Positions 16,119-24,909 of a stretch of 58,908 bases of DNA are shown piece by piece (within the stretch, counting starts at the first letter, position 1; each line of letters begins with the position of its first letter). A program made the position numbers and the translations under genes. The notes under the pieces are model-generated. The model ran no database searches. It saw only the letters and a program-made list of their open reading frames with translations, and had not been told where the DNA came from. Source of the stretch: UBA7985 sp002690455 (GTDB lineage: Bacteria; Pseudomonadota; Alphaproteobacteria; UBA7985); NCBI GenBank assembly GCA_965662775.1, contig CBFIIW010000018.1, positions 1-58,908 on the forward strand. Reading direction: 5' to 3'.

Positions 16119-17419
16119 GCGCCAAAGTCCCGAGCCGGTCCCAATTCGCTCAGCACCTCGTCAAGCATAGTAAGCAGAAAATCGGCGTTCTCTCGGCTGA
16201 AGGGCATGGGTGGTCGGACTTTCAGGGTGTTGTAGTGAATGCCAAGTTTGTTGAGCAGGATCCCACGGTGCCGCATGGCATTGACCACAGCTGTAACATA
16301 GGCGGTTGCCGGCGCCTGCGTTTCAGGGTCAAGCACGAACTCCGCTCCAAAGAACAGCCCATAGCCCCGCACGTCACCGATATCCGTATGCCGCTGCGCC
16401 AGTTGCCGTAAGCCATCCTGCGCATAGGAACCGACATCTAGCGCGTTCGCTTGGAGCCCCTCTTCCTCGATGACGTCGAGCGTGGCATTGGCAGCAGCTA
16501 CTGAAACCGGGTTCCCGCCGAAGGTATTGAAGTAGCGAAACGCGTTGCGGAAACTGGCCGTGATCTCCGGTGTAGCCACCAGGCCGGCAATGGGGTGGCC
16601 GTTGCCCATGGGCTTGCCCAGTGTCACGATATCGGGCTTGGCACCGATCCGCTGATGCCCCCACATATGGCTGCCATTGCGACCGAAGCCGGGCTGGACC
16701 TCGTCGGCGATAAACAGCCCTCCAGCCTTGCGGACGGCAGCCAGTGCCGGGTCGAGCCAGCCTACTTCCAGCATCGGGAAGCCTTCGTTCACAAAGGAAG
16801 GGCAGAGGATGATCCCGCCAAAGCCGATACCACTGTCTTCAAGGTCAGTGATCGCAGCCTCGACCGCCTGCGCAAAAGCCGAAGCGTGGGCCGGGCCAGC
16901 CACTCCCCCCAGTGGTCTGTAACTGTCTGGCGCTGGCACAAAGCGAATGTGGTCAGCCGTCCCGAAGCGCGAAGGATTGGTTGCGCTTAACTGGGCCACG
17001 GCGGTCGTGTTTCCATGATAGGTGTGGTCAGTGGCGATGATCCCGCGTTTGCCTGTCATAACTTCAACCATCCGCAAAGCGATGTCGTTGGCCTCCGACC
17101 CTGTGCAAGTGAGGACGGCTGTCGACAAATCACCCTCAAAGGTCGCCGTCAGCCGTTCCACGTAGTCAAGAATGCCTGCGTGGGGGTAGCGCGTGTGGGT
17201 GTTAAGGGTTGCAGCCTGCCGGGCGATGGCATCGACAACGTGGGGGTGACAGTGGCCCACGTGCGGGACGTTATTGTAGCAATCAAGGTACTGGCGCCCC
17301 TCGGTGTCCCAGACCCAGACCCCTTCACCACGGATCAGCGCCACCGGCTCGTCGTAGAAGGTCGAAACATTTGGACCGAGCAGCCTTGTTCGTCTTTCCA
17401 TCATCTCGGCTGTGGTCAT
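16115..17419 (-). CDS. Class III PLP enzyme of the phospho-lyase (AGXT2L-like) group
   Basis: A 434-residue class III aminotransferase-fold protein. It has DCYNNVPHVGHCHPHVVDAI, NTHTRYPHAGILDYVERL, CTGSEANDIALRM, the PLP-binding Asp in IADEVQPGFGR and the Schiff-base Lys in VTLGKPMGNGHP. The YNNV.xVGHCHP and NTHTRY blocks are, from memory, characteristic of ethanolamine-phosphate and 5-phosphohydroxy-lysine phospho-lyases rather than ordinary omega-aminotransferases. It is first in an operon with an APH-type kinase, the expected partner for phosphorylation followed by phosphate elimination. An ordinary omega-aminotransferase remains possible. Confidence 0.78.
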   Translation of the reverse strand: MTTAEMMERRTRLLGPNVSTFYDEPVALIRGEGVWVWDTEGRQYLDCYNNVPHVGHCHPHVVDAIARQAATLNTHTRYPHAGILDYVERLTATFEGDLSTAVLTCTGSEANDIALRMVEVMTGKRGIIATDHTYHGNTTAVAQLSATNPSRFGTADHIRFVPAPDSYRPLGGVAGPAHASAFAQAVEAAITDLEDSGIGFGGIILCPSFVNEGFPMLEVGWLDPALAAVRKAGGLFIADEVQPGFGRNGSHMWGHQRIGAKPDIVTLGKPMGNGHPIAGLVATPEITASFRNAFRYFNTFGGNPVSVAAANATLDVIEEEGLQANALDVGSYAQDGLRQLAQRHTDIGDVRGYGLFFGAEFVLDPETQAPATAYVTAVVNAMRHRGILLNKLGIHYNTLKVRPPMPFSRENADFLLTMLDEVLSELGPARDFGA

Positions 17420-17452
17420 GCCTATCCCCAGATTAATTTTAGAGCCAAATTG

Positions 17453-17466
17453 CTTAACACGTTAAG
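17453..17466. promoter_or_regulatory. Palindromic operator candidate CTTAAC-AC-GTTAAG
   Basis: A perfect 6-bp inverted repeat with a 2-nt centre lies in the 236-nt divergent gap between the class III gene (start 17419) and the dehydrogenase (start 17656), 34 nt from the former. The symmetry and position suit a dimeric GntR/LacI/TetR-type regulator controlling the leftward operon. No regulator gene is adjacent, so the protein is unknown. Confidence 0.45.
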
Positions 17467-17655
17467 GATCGGTCTCGGTCGCGTCAACTTGGGACACCCA
17501 GCCTGCAGTAAGGTTTCAACGTCGCTAAGATGACGGTGTTGGAATGGACAGACGTTTTTGACTGTGAAAGCTGAGGCTAGCGCACGGGGGCGCAAGCCTC
17601 GGGATTGAAACGGGAGGCCACGGGCTGGCATAGGAAAGAGATGAAGGCAGAAACC

Positions 17656-20088
17656 ATGAAATCCCACTATCAGGCCGTTGTAATTGGCGGCGGAGTTGTC
17701 GGTACTTCTGTTCTTTACCACCTGGCTAAATTCGGTTGGAAGGACGTGTGTCTGGTCGAACGCAGCAGGTTAACCGCCGGATCGAGTTGGCATGCCGCTG
17801 GTGGCTTTCACGCGCTGAACGCCGACCCCAATATCGCCCAGCTGCAGGCCTACACCATTGACCTACTCTCAGAGATTGAGAAAGAGTCGGGCCAATCGGT
17901 GGGGATGCATATGACCGGCGGTCTGACGCTTGCGGGTACACCCGACCGTTGGGAGTGGCTGCAAGCAGCTTACCGGACTTTTCAGTCGATCGGCATCGAA
18001 GATTGCCGTCTTGTCACGCCAAAGGAAGCCGGTGAGTTATGTCCCATCATGTCGACCGAAGGCATTCTGGGCGGTATGTGGGCCGATCGGGAAGGCTACG
18101 TCGACACTACCGGCACCGTCCATGCCTATGCAGGTGCAGCGAAAAAGAACGGCGCTGAGATCATAGAACATAACCGCGTGCTTGAGCTCCACCAGACTGC
18201 AGATGGTGGTTGGGACGTTATCACCGAAAAGGGCACGATTCACACGGAGCACGTTGTCAACGCCGCGGGTCTGTGGGCCAAGCAAGTTGGCCGCATGGCG
18301 GGGTTAGAATTGCCGGTTTCCCCGCTCAACCACCACTACCTCATCTCTGATACACTTCCCGAGTTGGAAAAGCTCGACTTTGAGGTGCCGATGACGGTCG
18401 ACCTCGAAGGCTTCACTTACATGCGTCAGGACCAAAAAGGCATTCTGCTTGGCATCTACGAGATCGACCATGAACATTGGATGGTTGACGGCGCGCCTTG
18501 GGATTACGGCTTCGAGCTGCAGCAGGAAGACCCAGACCGGATTGAAAAAGAGCTGACCCTAGGCTTCGAGCGCTATCCGGCGCTCCAGGAGGTCGGGGTC
18601 AAAACCTGGGTCAACGGTGCCTTCACCTTCTCCCCCGACGGCAATCCGCTGGTCGGGCCAGTGCGGGGTCTGCAGGGCTATTGGTGCGCCTGTGCGGTAA
18701 TGGCTGGCTTCCTGCAAGGCGGTGGTGTGGGCAAGTCGCTGGCCGAGTGGATGATCCACGGCGAGCCCGAGGCCGACGTTTACGGTATGGACGTGGCGCG
18801 CTACGGCGCTTTTGCTGAAAACCGGGCGTTCATCAAGCAAACCACAGGGCAGTTCTACACGCGCCGCTTTGTCATGACCTACCCCAACGAGCAATTGCCC
18901 GCAGGCCGTCCGCTAAAAATGTCACCCGCCTATAGCGAGATGACGGCCGCAGGTTGCCGCTGGGGGGCGAGCTGGGGGCTAGAAGTCCCGCTGTACTTCG
19001 CCGACAGTCCTGAGTTCGTCGAAACGCCAACCCTGCGTCGGTCTAATGCCTTTCCGCTCGTTGCCGAAGAATGCCATGCGGTAAGGGAGCAGGTGGGCCT
19101 GCTCGACATTTCTGGCTTTTCCCGCTTTGAGGTTTCCGGTGCCGCTGCAGAGGCTTGGCTCGATCAGCTGATGGCAAGCAGGTTGCCCGCCCCTGGGCGG
19201 GCGCGGCTGGCGCCAATGCTTTCACCAGAAGGACGCCTGAAGGGCGACCTGACAGTCTTTAATTGGGGGGACGGCAGCTGGTGGATCATGGGTTCGTACT
19301 ACCTGCGTGACTGGCACTTGCGCTGGTTCAGTGACCATGGTGGTGACGCTGCCGATGTCGAGGTTCGCGACATTTCTGACGCCACAGTCGGCTTCAGCCT
19401 GGCTGGGCCGAACAGCCTTAAGGTGCTGGAAGCTTTGACAGAGGATGAGATCAGCGCGCTGCCCTTTATGGGCTGTGGCACCTTCGATATCGGCCTGATC
19501 CGTGCAAAGGTTGCACGCATCTCGGTCGCCGGTGAACTCGGTTACGAGATCAACTGTTCGTCCGGAGAGCACATCGGCTTGCGGCGTATGTTGCTTGAAG
19601 CCGGTGGTGATTTTGGAATCCGTGAATATGGGTTCAATGCGCTGCAGTCACTGCGACTGGAAAAAAGCTTCGGCATTTGGTCGGCGGAATTTACCCAGGG
19701 CTATACACCCGCACAAACCGGGATGGACCGTTGGATTGCGTGGGACAAGGGCGCGTTCGTGGGCCGCGAAGCTGCCATACGAGAGCGCAACGGCAATGGC
19801 CCCGCGCAGCTTATCGTTACGCTGGAAGTCGACGCAGCGGACGCGGACGCTAGCGGTTATGAGCCAGTATGGAACAACGACAAAAAGGTCGGCTTTGTCA
19901 CTTCTGGGGGCTTCGGCCACACCACGGGCAAATCGTTGGCCATGGCTATGGTCGACCGAGAAGCAGCGCTCGAAGGTACGGACCTGCAGGTGCACATCGT
20001 TGGCGTCGCGCGACCAGCGCGGGTGATCGCAGCCTCACCCTATGATCCACAAGGCACGGCCATGCGCGCGGCGGTCTCGGCAGCATGA
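17656..20088 (+). CDS. FAD-dependent dimethylglycine/sarcosine dehydrogenase-like protein with GcvT domains
   Basis: An 810-residue fusion. A DAO-type FAD domain (about 1-370) has VVIGGGVVGTSVLYHLA and GSSWHAAGGFHAL; the His is where related enzymes attach FAD covalently. A middle FAO_M segment follows, then GcvT-like folate-binding domains (about 430-800) with GCGTFDIGLIR, GELGYEINCS, FGIWSAEFTQGYTP and GFVTSGGFGHT. Relatives oxidise N-methyl amines and pass formaldehyde to tetrahydrofolate. The ATG at 17656 starts the Rossmann strand directly. The MttB-family gene overlaps its end by 4 nt, so the two probably work on the same N-methylated compound. Confidence 0.86.
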   Translation: MKSHYQAVVIGGGVVGTSVLYHLAKFGWKDVCLVERSRLTAGSSWHAAGGFHALNADPNIAQLQAYTIDLLSEIEKESGQSVGMHMTGGLTLAGTPDRWEWLQAAYRTFQSIGIEDCRLVTPKEAGELCPIMSTEGILGGMWADREGYVDTTGTVHAYAGAAKKNGAEIIEHNRVLELHQTADGGWDVITEKGTIHTEHVVNAAGLWAKQVGRMAGLELPVSPLNHHYLISDTLPELEKLDFEVPMTVDLEGFTYMRQDQKGILLGIYEIDHEHWMVDGAPWDYGFELQQEDPDRIEKELTLGFERYPALQEVGVKTWVNGAFTFSPDGNPLVGPVRGLQGYWCACAVMAGFLQGGGVGKSLAEWMIHGEPEADVYGMDVARYGAFAENRAFIKQTTGQFYTRRFVMTYPNEQLPAGRPLKMSPAYSEMTAAGCRWGASWGLEVPLYFADSPEFVETPTLRRSNAFPLVAEECHAVREQVGLLDISGFSRFEVSGAAAEAWLDQLMASRLPAPGRARLAPMLSPEGRLKGDLTVFNWGDGSWWIMGSYYLRDWHLRWFSDHGGDAADVEVRDISDATVGFSLAGPNSLKVLEALTEDEISALPFMGCGTFDIGLIRAKVARISVAGELGYEINCSSGEHIGLRRMLLEAGGDFGIREYGFNALQSLRLEKSFGIWSAEFTQGYTPAQTGMDRWIAWDKGAFVGREAAIRERNGNGPAQLIVTLEVDAADADASGYEPVWNNDKKVGFVTSGGFGHTTGKSLAMAMVDREAALEGTDLQVHIVGVARPARVIAASPYDPQGTAMRAAVSAA

Positions 20089-21716
20089 ACGAAGACGGCT
20101 CGGGTTCTGTCCGTTCGGTCGGCGCTGCCGCCTCTCCAACCCCAGCACAGGGCGATGGCACGGCGCACGGTGGCCGTCGGTCCGGTGGGCGTCGACGGGG
20201 AAACCGGCCCGGCGCGGCTGCTGGCAAGCCGGTGGAACGCGATGTCAACTACCGACAGCTGAAGAACCCGTTCCCGACTATGGATCTGTTCTCGGCCGAC
20301 GAGACTGAGGCCATGCACGCAACGGCCCTGCACATGCTGGAAGAGCTGGGTATGAAGGTGCTGCTGCCAGAGGCGCGCGACCTTTTTGCCCGCGGCGGTG
20401 CGTTGGTCGATGAAGGCAGCCAGATAGTACGCATCGGCCGTGACATGGTGCACGCAGCTTTGGCGTCTGCCCCCAAGTCTTTCACCTGTCGTGCCGGTGC
20501 GCGCAAGCGCGATTTCGTCTTGGAGCTTGGATCGTTAGTGTTTCAAGCTGGCGCAGGTGCACCCTATGCCACCGATCTGCAGCGCGGCAGGCGCGCAGGT
20601 TCGGCCAGCGACTACGTTGAATACCTCAAACTGACCCAGCATTTCGACGTGCTGCAGATGATCTCGCCACAGGTCGAACCCCAGGACGTGGATAACCACC
20701 TCAGACACTACTTTACGACCCATGCGCAGATGACTCTGACCGACAAATTCCCGTTTATCTTTTCTCGCGGCACGCCACAGGTGATGGACTGCTTTGAGAT
20801 GATCAGCGATTTTCGTGGCCTCAGCGTCGACGAGTTTCGGGGGCAGCCACACTGCTACACCATCATCAACACCAACTCACCTCGGACACTAGATATCCCG
20901 ATGGCACAAGGGCTGATCGACTTTGCCCGGCACGGGCAGATGTCGATCGTCACCCCATTCACGCTGATGGGGGCGATGGCACCAATCACAGTCGCCGGCT
21001 CCATCACACTCAGCCACGCTGAGGCACTGGCTGCGATCGTTCTTACTCAGCTGACCAACCCCGGCGCTCCCGTGTGCTACGGCACATTCACGTCGAATGT
21101 CGATATAAAGTCCGGTGCGCCCGCCTTTGGTACGCCTGCGCATTTTCAGGCTTCACTCGCCGCCGGGCAGTTGGCGCGGCACATCGGCCTGCCTTGGCGG
21201 TCGGCTGCTGGATCGGCGTCCAACCTCAATGATGTCCAGGCCGCTAATGAGAACCAGATGGGGCTATGGGGCTGCCTGATGGCCGGTGCCAGCGTGATTA
21301 TCCACGCCGCCGGATGGATCGAAGGCGGGTTGACGGTATCCTTCGAGAAACTGGTCACAGATGTCGAGGTGCTCAACATGGTCGCGGAGCTGTGCGCGGG
21401 TGCCCGAGCAGGCCCAGACGAAATCGGCTATCACCACGCAATAGCCGAGGTTGAGCCCCAGGGACACTTTTTTGCGACGAGCCAAACCATGGCTCGTTAT
21501 AGCTCTGAGTTCTATCAGCCTATTGTTCACGACTACGCCAACTTCGGCACTTGGACTGAGCGGGGTGGGTCGGATGCTAACCAGCGCGCGACGGCAGTTT
21601 GGCAGCGCATCATTAGGGATTTCGAGCCCCCGGCCGTCGATGGCGCTCGAACCGAGGCGTTGCAAGGCTTTATCGACCGGCGCTCAGCTCAAGGCGGTGC
21701 CCCGCCGGAAAGCTAA
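20085..21716 (+). CDS. MttB-family (trimethylamine methyltransferase-like) protein, non-pyrrolysine
   Basis: A 543-residue member of the MttB superfamily. The frame has no internal TAG, so it is not a pyrrolysine enzyme; characterised relatives of this type include the glycine betaine:corrinoid methyltransferase MtgB. Family stretches seen are NPFPTMDLFSADETEAMH, MLEELGMKVLLPEA, TPFTLMGAMAPITVAGS and AAGSASNLNDVQAANE. The first 50 residues are Gly/Arg-rich, basic and probably disordered. No corrinoid protein (MttC-like) or corrinoid:folate methyltransferase is in the window. With the upstream GcvT-fused dehydrogenase it may channel methyl groups from a quaternary or tertiary amine to folate. 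Confidence 0.85.
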   Translation: MNEDGSGSVRSVGAAASPTPAQGDGTAHGGRRSGGRRRGNRPGAAAGKPVERDVNYRQLKNPFPTMDLFSADETEAMHATALHMLEELGMKVLLPEARDLFARGGALVDEGSQIVRIGRDMVHAALASAPKSFTCRAGARKRDFVLELGSLVFQAGAGAPYATDLQRGRRAGSASDYVEYLKLTQHFDVLQMISPQVEPQDVDNHLRHYFTTHAQMTLTDKFPFIFSRGTPQVMDCFEMISDFRGLSVDEFRGQPHCYTIINTNSPRTLDIPMAQGLIDFARHGQMSIVTPFTLMGAMAPITVAGSITLSHAEALAAIVLTQLTNPGAPVCYGTFTSNVDIKSGAPAFGTPAHFQASLAAGQLARHIGLPWRSAAGSASNLNDVQAANENQMGLWGCLMAGASVIIHAAGWIEGGLTVSFEKLVTDVEVLNMVAELCAGARAGPDEIGYHHAIAEVEPQGHFFATSQTMARYSSEFYQPIVHDYANFGTWTERGGSDANQRATAVWQRIIRDFEPPAVDGARTEALQGFIDRRSAQGGAPPES

Positions 21717-21741
21717 AGCGGCGGCCCCTGCGCGCATTTTC

Positions 21742-21768
21742 CAATAAAACATCAGACCCCTGCGGGCC
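21742..21768 (-). terminator. Weak terminator-like hairpin after the mannitol dehydrogenase gene
   Basis: Read leftward from the stop codon, GGCCC pairs with GGGTC (21764-21768 with 21755-21759, one G-U) around GCAG, and a TTTTATT stretch follows. The stem is short. It lies in the 51-nt gap between convergent genes. Confidence 0.35.
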
Positions 21769-23174
21769 TAGTTCGCAGTAAAATTGCGAATAGCTTTGGC
21801 CAATTCAGTGCGGAATGAAGGGAAGCGCTCGCCCAGATCGCCCCACAAAAGGCTGCTCTCCACAAACCGATCAGGCTCCTCCTCGTCCATCATCGTCTGG
21901 AGTTGGTGCAGGTTGGGCTCACGATAGGGAATGGATGCTTTGCCCGAAAGGCTCTGTCTTGTGTAGTGGTACCAGCTAGCAATCGAGCGTAGCGCGAATT
22001 CCGGAACGTGTCCCTGCTCGAAGCAGCCTCGTACTGTTGGCCGTATGAATTGCGGGAACTTGGCGAAGCCATCCGAGACAATCCGTTCAACACTGTCGGC
22101 GATGTGCTGATTGGAGAACCGGCGAGAGACCGTCTCAACGTACTCGAACACGTCAAACGGCAGGGTATCGGGAAGAGCGCGGGTGACTTCATCGTGCTCG
22201 AAGCGGGCAAAGTGGTCGGCGGTCGCCGGGTGGTTCATGACCTCGTCAAAGGTTGAGAACCCGGCCAGCGCGCCGAGATAAGCCAGAGCCGTATGCCCGC
22301 CATTGAGTACTCTGATCTTGGTTTCCTCATAGGGGTCAACGTCGTCGGTGAAGGTTACACCATCAACGCGTAGGTCTGGGAAATCCGCTGCCATGCGATC
22401 TTCGAGTACCCATTGAATGAAGTCCTCGGCGTGGATCGTGACACCTAGCGCGCTTTGGTTGCCGTGCTGCGCACAAACCTGTGCATGGTGTTGGGGCGAC
22501 GGCTGGGGAGTAATGCGGTCGACCATGGAGGAGGGAAAGGTCACATTCCGAGCAATCCAGTCTGCCAGAGCCTGATCCCCCAGTGCATGCAGATAGGCAT
22601 GAAGGTTGTTTTGCAGCATGGTGCCGTTTCGGCGGATGTTGTCACAGTTGAGCAGGCTGACCGGGGCGTCAATCCTATCAGCACGGGTTCGCAGCGCGGC
22701 GGCGAGAAAACCGTAAACTGAGCGCGCCCGGCCCCCGTCGAGTTCAGCACGGATCTGTGGATCATCGAGGTTGAGTTGGCCTTTGCCATCCAGGTTATAG
22801 CCCGCTTCAGTAACGGTCATGGTGACGGCACTCACCGATGGTAGCGCCAGAGCTGCTTCGGCTGCCCCTGCATCACTCGCCCAGTCCAGAAACCCTGCAT
22901 GGCACCGGATCATGCGATCGTTGATGCTGCCATCCGCGCTCAGACGACGCAAAAAATAGCCGTCGCAACGAGCCGCAGCGGCGAAAGATGCACTGTCTTC
23001 CTCGCGCAGGTTGATCGCCGTGATGCCCCAGCGATCGTCACCGGTCCGTTCCATATGGCGGTCAAAATACTCTGCCTGATGGGCGCGATGGAACGCCCCA
23101 AACCCAAGGTGCAGGACACCTGTGTCAAGCCGGGCAGGGTCGTTGGTCGAAAGATGATAGGTCGACGACTTCAC
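21768..23174 (-). CDS. mtlK: Mannitol dehydrogenase family protein (polyol-specific long-chain dehydrogenase)
   Basis: Oxidises a hexitol such as D-mannitol or D-arabinitol to the ketose with NAD. The 468-residue length is typical. The N-terminal Rossmann domain begins TGVLHLGFGAFHRAHQAEYFD, and the catalytic KxxxxNxxH signature is present as KIRVLNGGHTA. Its ATG overlaps the AraC regulator's stop by 4 nt and it ends the Smo-like operon. Fructuronate or tagaturonate reductases share the fold, but a transporter of the sorbitol/mannitol type makes a mannitol dehydrogenase likelier. Confidence 0.86.
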   Translation of the reverse strand: MKSSTYHLSTNDPARLDTGVLHLGFGAFHRAHQAEYFDRHMERTGDDRWGITAINLREEDSASFAAAARCDGYFLRRLSADGSINDRMIRCHAGFLDWASDAGAAEAALALPSVSAVTMTVTEAGYNLDGKGQLNLDDPQIRAELDGGRARSVYGFLAAALRTRADRIDAPVSLLNCDNIRRNGTMLQNNLHAYLHALGDQALADWIARNVTFPSSMVDRITPQPSPQHHAQVCAQHGNQSALGVTIHAEDFIQWVLEDRMAADFPDLRVDGVTFTDDVDPYEETKIRVLNGGHTALAYLGALAGFSTFDEVMNHPATADHFARFEHDEVTRALPDTLPFDVFEYVETVSRRFSNQHIADSVERIVSDGFAKFPQFIRPTVRGCFEQGHVPEFALRSIASWYHYTRQSLSGKASIPYREPNLHQLQTMMDEEEPDRFVESSLLWGDLGERFPSFRTELAKAIRNFTAN

Positions 23175-24094
23175 GGGTTTAGGCCCTCAAGGCTGGACGG
23201 TATCGAGGATGGGACGGGTAGCTTGCCCAGTCCGCTGCGCGAGTGTTCACGAAATTGAGTCGGCGTAAGGCCCTTTAGCTTCATGAATTGGCGATTAAAG
23301 TTGGCAAGGTTCTGGTAACCGACAGCGAAGCAGACGTGTGAGACTTGTTCTTCGGTTTCGACCAGCAGTCGGCAAGCCTCACCCACGCGGACACGGTTGA
23401 CGAACTCGGTGAACCGATGGCCAGTGGTGGCCTTAAAATGCCGCGTGAACGAGGTTTCAGACAGGCCAACGAACTGAGCAAGGTGGTTGACCGACAGATC
23501 TTCGGCGAAGTTTTCGACCACGTAGTCAACCGCGTGGCCGATCTGGGACTGGCGCTTGCCCGCGCCCAAAGCGCTGGCTTTCCCGACCGACAGGACTTCT
23601 AGGGTCGAGGTCTGCTCAATGGCGCGTAGAAAGCCCAAAAACAGCACCACTCGGTCAACCTGCGCAGCATCCCGAATGGCGGACAAGTGGGCGATGGCTT
23701 CCTCTTTCGGAAAGTGATGCAGCTTCAGCCCTGCACGCGAGAGCTCCAACATCGTGTCTAACGTACGGAATTCGGGGAAGGCTTGGAACAAAGCGCGCAT
23801 GCTTTCTTCGCTGAACTGCACCAACATGTCGCGTGTCTCGACGGTTGGATGATTGTAGCTGTCAGTCACCCAGTTGTGAGGGAGGTGCGGGCCAGTGAGA
23901 AACAGATCCCCGGGCTGGAAATCGCCGATGTAGTCGCCGACGAAGGCACGCCCTTGGGTTTCGAGGATCAGGTGAAGCTCGTACTCCGCATGCGCGTGCC
24001 AGCGGCAAAGATCAGTCGGCCAGCCGTGCTCAAGGTAACGGATGCTTTCGACCGAGCGATCAACGTATTCGATTTCAGGACTGATGATCGACAT
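23171..24094 (-). CDS. AraC-family transcriptional regulator with cupin sensor
   Basis: A 307-residue regulator. The N-terminal cupin-like arm (about 25-100) has CRWHAHAEYELHLI and DYIGDFQPGDLFLTGPHLPHNW. The C-terminal double helix-turn-helix (about 195-290) has LSVNHLAQFVGLSETSFTRHFK and VSHVCFAVGYQNLANFNRQF. It is embedded between the SDR and mannitol dehydrogenase genes, so it is probably autoregulated as part of the operon and responds to the transported polyol. Sites upstream of 28201 would be its natural target. Confidence 0.9.
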   Translation of the reverse strand: MSIISPEIEYVDRSVESIRYLEHGWPTDLCRWHAHAEYELHLILETQGRAFVGDYIGDFQPGDLFLTGPHLPHNWVTDSYNHPTVETRDMLVQFSEESMRALFQAFPEFRTLDTMLELSRAGLKLHHFPKEEAIAHLSAIRDAAQVDRVVLFLGFLRAIEQTSTLEVLSVGKASALGAGKRQSQIGHAVDYVVENFAEDLSVNHLAQFVGLSETSFTRHFKATTGHRFTEFVNRVRVGEACRLLVETEEQVSHVCFAVGYQNLANFNRQFMKLKGLTPTQFREHSRSGLGKLPVPSSIPSSLEGLNP

Positions 24095-24116
24095 GAACTG
24101 ACTCTCCCTCCGTGCT

Positions 24117-24905
24117 TCAGCGCAGCACGTTACCGCCGTCGACCCCGATGGTCTGAGCGGTCAGATAGGCTGAAAGGTCAGAGGCGAGGAAGCATACTGC
24201 GCGAGCTACGTCGCTTGGCTCTCCCATCCGCCCAAGTGGTACGGCTTGACCCACTCGCCGCTTCTTCTCACCTAATGGCAGGTTTTCCGCGTGGGCGAAC
24301 AGGGCGTCAACCTGGTCCCACATGGGCGTATCGACCACCCCCGGGCTGAGTGCGTTCACGCGGATCCCGTGAGAGGCCAGTGCCAGCGCCGCGGACTGGG
24401 TATAGGAAATCACCGCAGCCTTGGTCGCGCAGTAGTGGGCAACCAGCGCTTCACCCCGATGCCCGGCCTGGCTAGAGAAATTAATAATGGAGCCGCGCTG
24501 ACCGTTCGCCACCATTGAGCGAGCCGCGGCTTGCATCAGTGCATAGAAGGCGCGGACGTTGACAGAGAAGAGTTTGTCATACTGGTCCAAATCGGCGTCG
24601 AGCACTGAGCCGAGGTCAAAGACAGCTGCATTGTTCACAAACACATCCGGCTGAACCTCGGCGATCCAGTCGCATAGGGACGCCAGAGAGCCATCGTGAG
24701 CCAGGTCAGACGCACGGTAGTCAGTTACTGCGGGTGTTGGATTGACCTGCGGCGCGCGGTCGCGGTCGGTGCCATAGACCTGCGCGCCCAGGGCTGTCAG
24801 ATGTTCTGCCGTTGACCTGCCGATGCCGCCGAGAACGCCGGTCACAAGCACCGTTTTTCCGCTCAGGTCCAGGTCGTCAGCAGGGCTGGGCATCATCGCT
24901 TCCAT
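24117..24905 (-). CDS. SDR-family polyol (sorbitol-type) dehydrogenase
   Basis: A classical short-chain dehydrogenase of 262 residues. It has the NAD-binding TGVLGGIGRSTAE, NNAAVFDLG, the catalytic Ser in IINFSSQAG, YCATKAAV (YxxxK) and SPGVVDTPMW. An acidic residue after strand 2 (GTDRDRA) suggests NAD preference. Within an operon laid out like smoEFG-smoS-mtlK of Rhodobacter it takes the place of the sorbitol dehydrogenase, but SDR substrate cannot be fixed by motifs. It lies 4 nt after the permease gene. Confidence 0.82.
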   Translation of the reverse strand: MEAMMPSPADDLDLSGKTVLVTGVLGGIGRSTAEHLTALGAQVYGTDRDRAPQVNPTPAVTDYRASDLAHDGSLASLCDWIAEVQPDVFVNNAAVFDLGSVLDADLDQYDKLFSVNVRAFYALMQAAARSMVANGQRGSIINFSSQAGHRGEALVAHYCATKAAVISYTQSAALALASHGIRVNALSPGVVDTPMWDQVDALFAHAENLPLGEKKRRVGQAVPLGRMGEPSDVARAVCFLASDLSAYLTAQTIGVDGGNVLR

Positions 24906-24909
24906 CCCC

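Noticed and set aside
20085..21716. Pyrrolysine-containing trimethylamine methyltransferase
   Set aside because: The reading frame has no internal TAG, and no pyrrolysine or corrinoid genes are nearby, so it is a non-pyrrolysine MttB homologue.
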